Shown here in pieces: positions 1 through 8,191 of a DNA stretch of 17,058 nucleotides. Numbering within the stretch: the stretch's first letter is position 1; each line of letters opens with the position of its first letter. Location: positions 1-17,058 of the forward strand of contig JAIWNK010000156.1 in the NCBI GenBank assembly GCA_020216845.1, written 5' to 3'. Source of the stretch: Anaerolinea sp. Its GTDB lineage: Bacteria; Chloroflexota; Anaerolineae; Anaerolineales; Anaerolineaceae. The translations under genes and the position numbers were made by a program. The notes beneath the pieces were generated by a model. That model did no database searches and was not told where the DNA came from. It saw only the letters and a program-made list of their open reading frames with translations.

Positions 1-3000
1 TCGCCATTCGTGCCGTCATCGGCCACCACCGCCGCATTCAGCACCTGCGTCACCCCCGCAGGCAACGGATTATCCACCTGCAGGGCAAAGGTAACCGTGC
101 CACCCGCACTGGCCGGCACTGTACCAACCGTAAAGGTGCAGGTCGTGCCCGCCGGGGCATTATCGGCACAGCTCCAGCCCGCCGTGCTGCCCGCCAGGTC
201 AAAGGTCGTGTTGACCGGCACCACATCCGTAATCACCACACCCGTCGCCGTCTGATTACCCACGTTCGCATACGTCAGCGTGTAGGCCACCACACCGCCG
301 GGCGTCGTCGTCACCCCGCCGTCGTCCTTCGTCAGCGTCAGATCAATGCCAGAGACGGTCAGGCCTTCGTCGTCCTGATCGGCATAATCATTCACACCGC
401 CTGTCCAAGTTCGTTCATCGGGGTCAAAACCCGCCAGTGAAGTCCACTGAACATCGGCGGTATTGGTGAGCGAATCACCCAGATTGAGCGGCGGAACACT
501 GACCAGCACATCAAAGGTCACAACCACCGAACAGCCAAGCGGCAACTCGTCCAGGCGCACATCCACAGTGTTGCCCGCCGAATTGCTTGTATCCACCCCC
601 ACTGCACAGGCTGCCGGTGTGTCGGTGACGGCAATCGTCGCCAATTGCACAACCAACCCGGTCGGAGGTGTATCGGTCAGTTGCACGTTTTGGGCATTGG
701 CCGTGCTAGAAGGCAGGTGCGCCAGGTTGAGGGTAAAGGTAATCGTTTGATTAATGCCCGGGGTATTGTCACTGACCGACTTGATCAGATTCAGTTCGGG
801 TTCGACAATCGTTGCCGGGACATTGGGAGTCGTAATGGGCGTGACCCCCGGCACATTCAGCGTTGCGGCGTTGTTCAACACATCGCCATTCTGATTGCCA
901 GCCTCGTTGAAGACCAAGGCGCGGAAGCGCAGGATGAAGCTGTTATTGGTTTCCTCATTGTCAGAAGCAACAACAATCGGGTTGTTGAACGTAAAGGTCA
1001 GGTCATCACCACTGCCGCAAGCCCCGGCGCAGCTGACGGACGGGTCAGCCGCATTCACACTGCCGTTGAAACCGGTCAGGTCAATGGCAGCAGAGCCGGG
1101 CACATACACCAGACCAACCGGCAAGGCATCCACAATCGTCACATTGGCTGGGGTCGTGCCCTCAGGCAGCGTGACCAGCAAGGCATAGGTAATCTCCTCG
1201 CCAATGGCCACATTGCTACCGCCAGTATGCCCCTCAGAGGTTGTCTCGAGCGTCTTGCTAAAGGCCGGGCCACCGGTGATAAAATCAGCCGGGTCGCTGA
1301 CCACATAATCATCAAGCGGCGGCAAGCTACCATCGCGCAGTTCAGGCAAGCTGCCGGGCAGGCTTTGCCAGGTCACCTCAGCACTATTGCTGATGGTTGC
1401 GCCCGGGGCAACGCTGCCAAGTACAGCGGTAAAGTCCACCGTCACACTGCCACCCACCGGAATGCTAGCGATGGTCAGGTCAATCGTATTGCCTGCGGAA
1501 GCATCCGTCAGCCCAACGGCCCCTCCTGCCAACGTGACCGTCACGGGCAGGTTAAGCGTCAGGCTCGCAGGCAAAACATCCAAAATGCGCACGTCATAGG
1601 CCGTTGTCGTGTTGGGGCCGGGCGGGTTGTTGACCACCACCTGATAGGTCACCGTATTCCCAGCATCCACCGGCGGGGTGACGGTGACATCTTTGGCAAT
1701 CGTCAGGGTTGGCTCAAGCAGCACAAAGTCATCGCCATCACTGAGCGTCACCGGGTTGTTGGCAGCATCATGATAGGTCAAGGTAGCGGTATTGAGCATC
1801 GTGTTGCCCTGCTGATTGCCAATCACGTTTGCCACCGTCGCCGTAAAGGTAATCGTCACCGGTTGCGTGCTGACCACCGCATCGCCAAAGCTCCAGGTCA
1901 GGGTCACCGGCGCCGTGCCATCGTTCGGGCTGCTGACCGTAAAGGTCGGCACCGTGCTGATGCCATTGATCACCTGCGTGCCCACGTCGTAGATCATGCC
2001 TTGCGGCAACGTATCGGTAACAGTCAGGTTGCGGATCGTGCCAAGCGGCGTGCTGATTGTCAACGTGTAGGGCACGGTTTCGCCAATCGTGGCGTAGAGC
2101 GTGTTGTTGTCGCTCTTGTCAAACGTGACGCCATCGGTTGTGAACCCAGCATCATCCTGATCCTGATTGCCATCAAACGGATGCGTCACCGCGTCCTCAT
2201 ACGTGCGCTCATCCGGCGAACTGCCATCCTGACTGCTCCAATCGGCATCCACCACATTGACATGCGAGCCGCCGACATACAGATCCGGCTGTGCCGTTGC
2301 CGTGTAGACACATTCGATGTAAGCACCGACCGGGATATCCCAAGAGCCGGACGGGAGGCCATCAAAGGTAATTTGATTGGGCCCCGGGCCGAGGTTAACC
2401 TGCGAGGGGACATTGACCGTGCCATCGCTACAGGCCGTCAGCGCCGTAAAGGCCACACCCTGAGCCAGGGTATCCACCGCAGTTACATCATAGGCCGGGC
2501 TGTTGCCGGTATTGGTGAAACGCACGGTGTAGGTCAACACGTCGCCCGCCTGCACCCCGCTGAGCGGCGTGACCGTTTTGACCGTTGCGATCCGCGGTTC
2601 AATGATGCTGATATTCACCGGGGCATCCGGCAGGGTAACCGGATTGCCGGTGTTGGGGTTGGTGTAGCGCAGTTCCGCTGAATTGGGCAGGATGGCGCCA
2701 TCCACCACCGTCGGCATCAAATTCAGCACACGCGCCTGAATTTGCACCACAAAGCTGTTGTTGTTGACGTTGTTATCGTCGGTCGTCACCTGATTGCCAA
2801 AGGTGAAGAGCATGTCATCGCCATTGCCACAACTGCCCGTACAGGTAACCGTTGGGGTCGGCGCAGCGCCGGCGTAATCCTGGGTGAGGATGCCGCCGCT
2901 CGCTGCCGCGGTCGTGATGATGGTCGAATTCATGAACGAGAGCCCCGGTGGCAGGTTGTCAAACAGCGCCAGGGCATTGGTCGTGCCTTCGCGCAAATTG

Positions 3001-6000
3001 ACCAGCAGGTTATAGGTGACGACATCGCCAATCGTGTAGACAGCGGGGTTGGGCGTCAGCTTGTCAAAGGTAGGCGTGGAAAGCGTCAGGTTGACATTGG
3101 CATTACGGAAGTAATCGTTGAGCGTCGTCGGGGCCGTATCGCCATCGCGTTCACCGGTGCCGGAGCCCGATCCGCCGGGGGTACAAGAACCGGTTGGGTT
3201 GGGGCATGTGCCAGTGTCCGGCAGAGAAGTAAAGCTCACACGCGCGGCATTGGGGATGATTTGTCCGTTGGGGACAAGCGGCCCAACATGGGCATTGATT
3301 TGCACCGTCGCAGAGTCGCCCGGGTTGAGGCGCGAGATGACAACATCAACATTGGGCGCACTCGAGCTATCCGTAAAGGTAGCATAGGCCGGCACCGTTA
3401 CCGAAACGCTATCCAACACCAAAAAGGCATTCAATGTATCCGTCACGCGCACATTAAACGCCGCTGCAGCATTATTACCACTTGAAGTATTGGTCAACAA
3501 AATGCGATAAACGACCGGGTCACCGGCATCACTCGGCGCAGTGAGGATCGTCTTGCCAATGCTCATATCTGGCTCAGCCACGCGCGCCGTCACAAGAGCC
3601 GAGGTCGCATTCAATGTGCCGTCAATAAACAGTTGAAAGTCATTGGTCAAGGCCGTATTCGATTGATTGCCGATGACATTCAACACCAACGCGTTGAACT
3701 CAACCACCAGGAATTCCTGATTGACATCGCGGTCATTGTTAACGACCTGCGAGAACTTGAAGTAAACGTCCGTGCCGTTGGTATACGTATCATCATCCGA
3801 GGCCAGCAGGCGCGAGACGGCATCATCCGGCAGAACGAAGGTCGGGGTAATGGTGGCAAGGGTGGTTTCATCACCAGCAATCACCGGCAACCCGGCAATC
3901 AACGGATTGCTGGAGGTGATGCAGCCTGAACCCCCTGAGCAGACAAAGGCTGCTCGCGCAGTACCATCATCCAAGAACTGCAAGCCGTTGCTCAGTCGGT
4001 CGAATAGATACAGGTCGGTCATGGTCGTTTCGGCCATGCGCACCACCAGGCGGTAACGCACAACCTCACCCACGGCCAGGCGCACCACCCCGCCCGGCGA
4101 ACCGGTGTGCCCTTCCGAGGTTTGCACAATCGACTTTTGCGGCACAGCCTGATAGACAACCACATCCGCCGGGTCGCTGGTCGTGTAATCGTTCTCCGCT
4201 CCGCCACAATCAGCCGGGTTGCCGGTGCGCTCGCAAGACAAATTGTTGTATGGTGACTGCGGTGTGCCCACGCCTCCGGGCAAGCTCGTCCAGGTCACCG
4301 TAGCCGTGTTGGTAATCGTCTGTCCGGGGATGACGGTACCATTGACCGTGGCTTGGAAGGTAAGCGTGCTGGTCTGATTAAGCGCAAACGTATCCCAGGT
4401 GGCGGTCAATGTCGGGGCACCGCCATCGGACAACGTCGTCGGTGCCAGGCCAGCTGTGTGCGTCAACGAACCCGGCACATAGGTCAGGCTCGACGGAATG
4501 ATATCCTGCCAATTGACATTGAAGGCATCGCTGTTGCTCGGCGCCTGATTGCGCACCACAATGGTAAACGTAATCGTATCGCCGGCATCGCCGGTTGTTG
4601 GCGAAGCGTCCTTTTGCACCGTCAGGGTTGGCTCAACAATCGTCACATTGGGGGCCGAATCGCTGACGCTGCCACCACTCCAGGCCCAGGTTGCTGCATT
4701 GTTGCGCCCAACACCGCGATTGTTGCCGGGGGCATTCAGCACCACCGCCCGATAGGTGAGGGTAATCGTTTCGGCCACGGCATTGTTGCGGTTGGCATTG
4801 GTCACCGTGCCAAAATTAAACGCCACGCGGCGGCCCTGATCGGCAGGGGCCACGCTGCCAATCGGCTCCGGGCCAACCGTCGGGTTGGTGGGCGGGTTAC
4901 AAGCTGTTGCCCACGTGCCAATGCTGGTCGTCAGGTCCGTAGAGGAGGCAACCACGCTATCACAAGCGACAAAAGCCAGGCCCGGGTCAAGAATATCGGT
5001 CAGCGTCACGCCAGAAGTCGTGCCCTCCGGCACGGTGATGGTGACAGAATAGGTGACAATTTCACCAATGGCGACATCGTTGCCGGTTGTAAAGGGCTGA
5101 TTGGTGCCAACCAACTGTTTATCAACCGCCGGCGTAGCAACCCGCACGCTGGCATCATCCGTCAGGTCGGTTGCCGTATGGTCCGGGCCGCCTTCTTGCC
5201 CGGCGAAATTGAACAAAGTCGCCGTGTTGGTCAGGGTCTGCAACGGCTGGACGGACGCGGTCAATTCAAGGTCGTAGGTCACAATGACGATATTATGTCC
5301 ATCGGTGGCATCATATCCATCCACCGCGCCGGCATCGGGGTTGGTCGGGCCGGGATCGGTCAGCTCCAGGCCGGTGCCAAACAACCCACCGCCCAGGTCC
5401 GTATACGGCATGGCAAGCCCCGTGCCATCGGTCACGCACAGGTTCAGCCCACTGCCGGGGATGGCAAAGCCGGACGGCAAGGTATCGCGGAAGCGCACAT
5501 CGAAAGCACCGGTCAGGCCAGAGCCTGTGTTCTCGATCACAATCGCAAAGGTGACACGATCGCCTGCATCTACGCCCGAAAGGTTGCTGTTGATCGGGTT
5601 GGCAGTCAGGTTGGTTGAATGGATGGTTGGCGTAAAGCGCGGACAGCCGCCACCAGGGGCCGAGAAAGCCACCGGGCCAACCGCCGCCGGGGTGAACACG
5701 CCGGCCGGGTTATCGGTTGCCACAACGCCTTTGGTGATCGCCAGCACCGGCTCAGTCAACTGAATCTGCACAATCGAGTCATCCACCACATCGCCGTTGT
5801 TGGTCGAGCCTTCATGAGCGCGCGCCTGATTGGTCAGGTACAGCCCATCCGCAAACGGGTCGCCTTCGACCGTCACCGTGAAGAGAATATCCACCACGGA
5901 AGAGGGCCCACCGACTACGTCATAATCGCCATAATCAAAGCGCACACTGTTGGCCGTCCCATTCGTTGTAATGGTTGGCACGATCGCCGAAGGCAACAAG

Positions 6001-8027
6001 TGATAGGTATCATCCGGCCCAAGGCAAGCCGTGCCAGCTGCCGGCAGACCGCAGATGGTGTTGTTGAATGGGCCAGAAACCTCGGTTGCGCTAAACACCG
6101 GCAAGGGTAAATAGTCAATAATATAGAAATTCTCAAAGTCACTATTGGGCATGAAGTAACGCAGCCGAAACGTAACCGTATCTGCCGGTGCAACTCGCAC
6201 CGGGCTGGGCGCAGGCGTCACCCCGTTGATGCCATAGATGGACTTCTGCAAGTCGCCACGCGCGATCTCAATCTGTGCGTGACTGTCATCCTCCTCGTTG
6301 AAACCGGTTGGGGTGAGATTGCTGACCGCCAGGACATCGCCAGCGATGATCACGTCATTCCACAGAATATCGCCCTGGTCAACACTGGGGTCACCCGGCA
6401 AATAGGTATCGGAAAAATTTTCCTGAATGATGGTGCGAAAACGGATCGTGCCGGTCGTTGCGCCGCTGTTATACACAGCACAGGCCGGGTCAGGGCCACC
6501 GGTGCCGCCCGCCGGCACACAGCCGCCCAACACCTGCCCATCCAGACTGCGGCTGATCAACTCGTTCGAAACGCGGAAGGTGACCGTCGTCTCACCTGTG
6601 CCGGGGCTATCCAGAAAGACGGTGAAATTGCTCAGGTCAAAGCTGCCGCTCGTGTTGGCGCCGTGTTCGCTCAGCGTCAGGGTTGGGATGAAAGTTGCAT
6701 CAAAGCGCTGCCCATCTGAAAAGACATCGGTAATGACAATGTTTTGGAACGCAAAATAATCGGAAATCTGGAATTGGAGGGTATATTCGAGCACATCGCC
6801 CGGGGTATTGTTCGGGTCACTGATATTTGCCACACCCTTTTGAATGGCGATGGATTGATCTTCCAGTTGATGCTCGCAGCCAGCCGGGTCCGCCACGGCA
6901 TTGTCCGTACCGCCGACATCGCGCGGGTCAATCGGCGTCCAATCGCCAATGGCGCGGGCATTGTTGCAAGAAATGGCATCATCCCCGGTTGCAGGCGGCA
7001 AAACGTAACCGCCATTGGCATCATATTGCGGGATGAAGAACTGCACATCCAACGAGGCATCATTGCTGCCCAAGCCGCCCGTGACGGAACTAAAGCGCAC
7101 ATCCAGGTCGTTATTGGGCGGGTTTTGAGCGCCCGGCGTAAGCGGTTGGTCAATCAACGTCGTCGGCCCCGGAATGGCATTGGCGTAGCCCAAATATTGC
7201 TGATTGAAGGCCAGTTCATCAATCACATCCAGATTGGTCACCGTCTGATTATTGGCAATATCCACCTGAATGGTATAGCTGTGCGGAAAATTCGGCCCGG
7301 TTGCTGTCTCATCTTCTGGGCCGTTATACACTTTGGTCAGGCGGATCAAAATTGGGGTGATCGAGTCGTTCACCCACCCGCTGACAATCGAAGGGTCAGT
7401 CGCGAAGTCGTTCAATGGCGTTGCGCCAAAGCGATAACCACCGCGCATTTGGAAGGTGAGCGGGGTGTTGAGATCGGCCAATTGACTGAGCGAAGCATTA
7501 ATGGCGACATTCACCGCTGGCTGATCAACCACGAACGAGCCAAAAGGCAGCTCAATCACCACCAACACATCGCCCGCATTGCCACACACCTGCAAGGGCG
7601 TGCCGGTCGTATCCACCGCATAGGGGTGCGCGACACAGGTCACCCCGCCAGAGCCTGGAAAAGTCAGCTGTGTGATGTTGAGCGGCACGCCCAAATAGTC
7701 CGCGCTGACAAAGCTGATGCCATCCAACGGCAGATTGGTGTTTTGCGCCCCATCAGCACCGTTGACCGGAAAGATGATGTCAATGAACGGCCCATAGCCT
7801 TCGCTGGTGCCGTTATTGTCAAACGCAACGGTGAAGTTGATCGGCTCGCCGATGAACACTGTATCTGGAAGCCCTGAGGTAATCGTGACCCCTGGCACAG
7901 CCAAAGGACGCGCCTCCGCCCGGTGTTGCGAAGATAGCGCAAACGAAAGCACAAACATGGCCAAGGCCAAAACAATTCCCCCTCGATGAAGACCAAAACG
8001 CAACACGGGGTTTGGACGACGGTTCAT
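1..8027 (-). CDS. Giant secreted DUF11 / isopeptide-type Ig repeat protein, 3' end outside window
   Basis: One frame stays open from the ATG at 8027 to the left edge, at least 2,675 codons with no stop. The start is fixed by a GGAGGG sequence 4 nt upstream. Residues 1-38 form an export signal: basic MNRRPNP start, hydrophobic GIVLALAMFVLSFAL core, cleavage probably after A-E-A. The rest is a chain of beta-sandwich modules of about 140-205 residues, each with a Lys near its start, a G-D/E-x-V-T-Y strand, a D-x-L-P-x-G-L turn and an N-x-A strand near its end. This is the pattern of DUF11 (conserved repeat domain, TIGR01451) and of fimbrial isopeptide D2 domains. Such proteins usually act as cell-surface stalks, adhesins or extracellular matrix; that role is inferred here. 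No enzyme domain, membrane anchor or sorting signal is seen, but the C-terminus is missing. The gene stands alone, divergent from the operon at 8192. Family call fairly sure; function unknown. Confidence 0.9.
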   Translation of the reverse strand, partial: MNRRPNPVLRFGLHRGGIVLALAMFVLSFALSSQHRAEARPLAVPGVTITSGLPDTVFIGEPINFTVAFDNNGTSEGYGPFIDIIFPVNGADGAQNTNLPLDGISFVSADYLGVPLNITQLTFPGSGGVTCVAHPYAVDTTGTPLQVCGNAGDVLVVIELPFGSFVVDQPAVNVAINASLSQLADLNTPLTFQMRGGYRFGATPLNDFATDPSIVSGWVNDSITPILIRLTKVYNGPEDETATGPNFPHSYTIQVDIANNQTVTNLDVIDELAFNQQYLGYANAIPGPTTLIDQPLTPGAQNPPNNDLDVRFSSVTGGLGSNDASLDVQFFIPQYDANGGYVLPPATGDDAISCNNARAIGDWTPIDPRDVGGTDNAVADPAGCEHQLEDQSIAIQKGVANISDPNNTPGDVLEYTLQFQISDYFAFQNIVITDVFSDGQRFDATFIPTLTLSEHGANTSGSFDLSNFTVFLDSPGTGETTVTFRVSNELISRSLDGQVLGGCVPAGGTGGPDPACAVYNSGATTGTIRFRTIIQENFSDTYLPGDPSVDQGDILWNDVIIAGDVLAVSNLTPTGFNEEDDSHAQIEIARGDLQKSIYGINGVTPAPSPVRVAPADTVTFRLRYFMPNSDFENFYIIDYLPLPVFSATEVSGPFNNTICGLPAAGTACLGPDDTYHLLPSAIVPTITTNGTANSVRFDYGDYDVVGGPSSVVDILFTVTVEGDPFADGLYLTNQARAHEGSTNNGDVVDDSIVQIQLTEPVLAITKGVVATDNPAGVFTPAAVGPVAFSAPGGGCPRFTPTIHSTNLTANPINSNLSGVDAGDRVTFAIVIENTGSGLTGAFDVRFRDTLPSGFAIPGSGLNLCVTDGTGLAMPYTDLGGGLFGTGLELTDPGPTNPDAGAVDGYDATDGHNIVIVTYDLELTASVQPLQTLTNTATLFNFAGQEGGPDHTATDLTDDASVRVATPAVDKQLVGTNQPFTTGNDVAIGEIVTYSVTITVPEGTTSGVTLTDILDPGLAFVACDSVVASSTDLTTSIGTWATACNPPTNPTVGPEPIGSVAPADQGRRVAFNFGTVTNANRNNAVAETITLTYRAVVLNAPGNNRGVGRNNAATWAWSGGSVSDSAPNVTIVEPTLTVQKDASPTTGDAGDTITFTIVVRNQAPSNSDAFNVNWQDIIPSSLTYVPGSLTHTAGLAPTTLSDGGAPTLTATWDTFALNQTSTLTFQATVNGTVIPGQTITNTATVTWTSLPGGVGTPQSPYNNLSCERTGNPADCGGAENDYTTSDPADVVVYQAVPQKSIVQTSEGHTGSPGGVVRLAVGEVVRYRLVVRMAETTMTDLYLFDRLSNGLQFLDDGTARAAFVCSGGSGCITSSNPLIAGLPVIAGDETTLATITPTFVLPDDAVSRLLASDDDTYTNGTDVYFKFSQVVNNDRDVNQEFLVVEFNALVLNVIGNQSNTALTNDFQLFIDGTLNATSALVTARVAEPDMSIGKTILTAPSDAGDPVVYRILLTNTSSGNNAAAAFNVRVTDTLNAFLVLDSVSVTVPAYATFTDSSSAPNVDVVISRLNPGDSATVQINAHVGPLVPNGQIIPNAARVSFTSLPDTGTCPNPTGSCTPGGSGSGTGERDGDTAPTTLNDYFRNANVNLTLSTPTFDKLTPNPAVYTIGDVVTYNLLVNLREGTTNALALFDNLPPGLSFMNSTIITTAAASGGILTQDYAGAAPTPTVTCTGSCGNGDDMLFTFGNQVTTDDNNVNNNSFVVQIQARVLNLMPTVVDGAILPNSAELRYTNPNTGNPVTLPDAPVNISIIEPRIATVKTVTPLSGVQAGDVLTYTVRFTNTGNSPAYDVTAVDTLAQGVAFTALTACSDGTVNVPSQVNLGPGPNQITFDGLPSGSWDIPVGAYIECVYTATAQPDLYVGGSHVNVVDADWSSQDGSSPDERTYEDAVTHPFDGNQDQDDAGFTTDGVTFDKSDNNTLYATIGETVPYTLTISTPLGTIRNLTVTDTLPQGMIYDVGTQVINGISTVPTFTVSSPNDGTAPVTLTWSFGDAVVSTQPVTITFTATVANVIGNQQGNTMLNTATLTYHDAANNPVTLSDGDDFVLLEPTLTIAKDVTVTPPVDAGNTVTYQVVVNNPPGPNTTTAYDVRILDVLPASLTLNLPVTVTLAGGAVGLTDASAGNTIDLTIASIPVGGSVTVDFTAVLGSVAPGATISNSAEVTWQSLPGSLPELRDGSLPPLDDYVVSDPADFITGGPAFSKTLETTSEGHTGGSNVAIGEEITYALLVTLPEGTTPANVTIVDALPVGLVYVPGSAAIDLTGFNGSVNAADPSVSCAGACGSGDDLTFTFNNPIVVASDNEETNNSFILRFRALVFNEAGNQNGDVLNNAATLNVPGVTPITTPNVPATIVEPELNLIKSVSDNTPGINQTITFTLNLAHLPSSTANAQNVQLTDTPPTGLVVQLATIAVTDTPAACAVGVDTSNSAGNTVDVRLDELPLGCSVVVTFDVLVSVPPLNLGDSLTNTADVQWTSLAGFDPDERTWTGGVNDYADQDDEGLTVSGIDLTLTKDDGGVTTTPGGVVAYTLTYANVGNQTATGVVITDVVPVNTTFDLAGSTAGWSCADNAPAGTTCTFTVGTVPASAGGTVTFALQVDNPLPAGVTQVLNAAVVADDGTNG
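190..7340 (-). repeat. Array of at least 15 Lys-initiated Ig-like modules, two classes alternating
   Basis: Within the giant protein the conserved module-opening Lys falls at residues 232, 397, 595, 766, 970, 1139, 1298, 1492, 1656, 1817, 1971, 2112, 2258, 2416 and 2567. From residue 970 two kinds alternate. Class A (970, 1298, 1656, 1971, 2258) has I-G-E-x-V-T-Y followed by a PEGTT-like turn, and two copies carry S-E-G-H-T-G. Class B (1139, 1492, 1817, 2112, 2416) has G-D/N-T-x-T-Y/F followed by a V-x-N turn and ends in W-x-S-L-P-G, then E-R and N-D-Y. Residue 2567 opens a further B-like module. Copies have diverged in sequence, so this is a protein repeat rather than a DNA repeat. Confidence 0.85.
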
Positions 8028-8066
8028 AAGACCCTCCAAGACCAGGATTTTGTATAAAACATGTTG

Positions 8067-8075
8067 ATTATAGCA
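8067..8075 (-). promoter_or_regulatory. Extended -10 promoter (TGCTATAAT) of the giant repeat-protein gene
   Basis: Read on the minus strand, 8075 to 8067 is TGCTATAAT, a full match to the extended -10 consensus TGnTATAAT of housekeeping sigma factors. Transcription would begin near 8060, giving a leader of about 33 nt with a GGAGGG ribosome binding site at 8037-8032. No good -35 hexamer is found at the usual distance, which is common for extended -10 promoters. Confidence 0.65.
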
Positions 8076-8095
8076 CATTAATAAAAACTTAATGT
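8075..8095. promoter_or_regulatory. 7-bp inverted repeat, candidate operator
   Basis: ACATTAA at 8075-8081 and TTAATGT at 8089-8095 are perfect inverted copies separated by 7 nt, spanning 21 bp or two helical turns. The element sits directly upstream of the minus-strand -10 box, over its -35 region, which is where a dimeric regulator could act. No regulator gene is identified in the window; a chance match in AT-rich DNA is possible. Confidence 0.35.
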
Positions 8096-8156
8096 ATCGT
8101 TTTTGGAGTGAAATTTGTTAACCCAAGCGTCAGATTTGGACGATTGACGGCTGAAG

Positions 8157-8162
8157 TATAAT
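8157..8162 (+). promoter_or_regulatory. -10 box (TATAAT) of the plus-strand operon
   Basis: A perfect TATAAT lies 29 nt before the ATG at 8192. The start of transcription would be near 8169, leaving a short leader with the GGAGG at 8182-8186. Only weak -35 candidates exist (TTTGGA at 8135-8140, 16 nt away). The position argues against the in-frame ATG at 8165, which would precede the predicted transcript. Confidence 0.55.
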
Positions 8163-8181
8163 GAATGAAATGCAAAGGAAC

Positions 8182-8186
8182 GGAGG
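8182..8186 (+). promoter_or_regulatory. Ribosome binding site choosing the start at 8192
   Basis: GGAGG stands 5 nt before the ATG at 8192 and lies inside the reading frame if the upstream ATG at 8165 is used. The ATG at 8165 has no Shine-Dalgarno sequence of its own, so 8192 is preferred. Confidence 0.75.
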
Positions 8187-8191
8187 TTGTG

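Larger units (their letters stand above)
8028..8191. promoter_or_regulatory. Divergent intergenic promoter region
   Basis: This AT-rich spacer separates the 5' ends of the leftward giant gene and the rightward three-gene operon, so it must carry both promoters. It holds a minus-strand extended -10 box, a plus-strand -10 box and an inverted repeat, listed separately. A looser pair, CGTCA at 8128-8132 and TGACG at 8145-8149, lies just upstream of the plus-strand -10 box and could be half-sites, but it is only 5 bp long. I see no RNA gene or small reading frame with a ribosome binding site. Confidence 0.7.

Noticed and set aside
645..7877. Long plus-strand open frames at 645-2681, 2742-3485, 4353-5618 and 6744-7877
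   Set aside because: They lie antisense to the uninterrupted minus-strand repeat gene. Their products are rich in Arg, His, Gly and Ile without any domain pattern, and they lack signal sequences or consistent ribosome binding sites, as expected of mirror frames of a repetitive Thr/Val/Asp/Asn-rich gene.
1..8027. Possible frameshift or pseudogene, since such long repeat genes often break
   Set aside because: Translation remains in one frame with recognisable module motifs from the signal peptide to the left edge, with no stop codon.
8144..8162. TTGACG at 8144-8149 as -35 box for the TATAAT at 8157
   Set aside because: The spacer is only 7 nt, far short of the usual 16-18 nt.
8165..8191. Longer start at ATG 8165 for the membrane protein
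   Set aside because: No Shine-Dalgarno sequence, and it precedes the predicted transcription start set by the TATAAT at 8157-8162.
8028..8191. cAMP-receptor (CRP-type) binding site, looked for because a cyclase is encoded nearby
   Set aside because: No TGTGA-N6-TCACA-like palindrome was found here or in 16915-17019.
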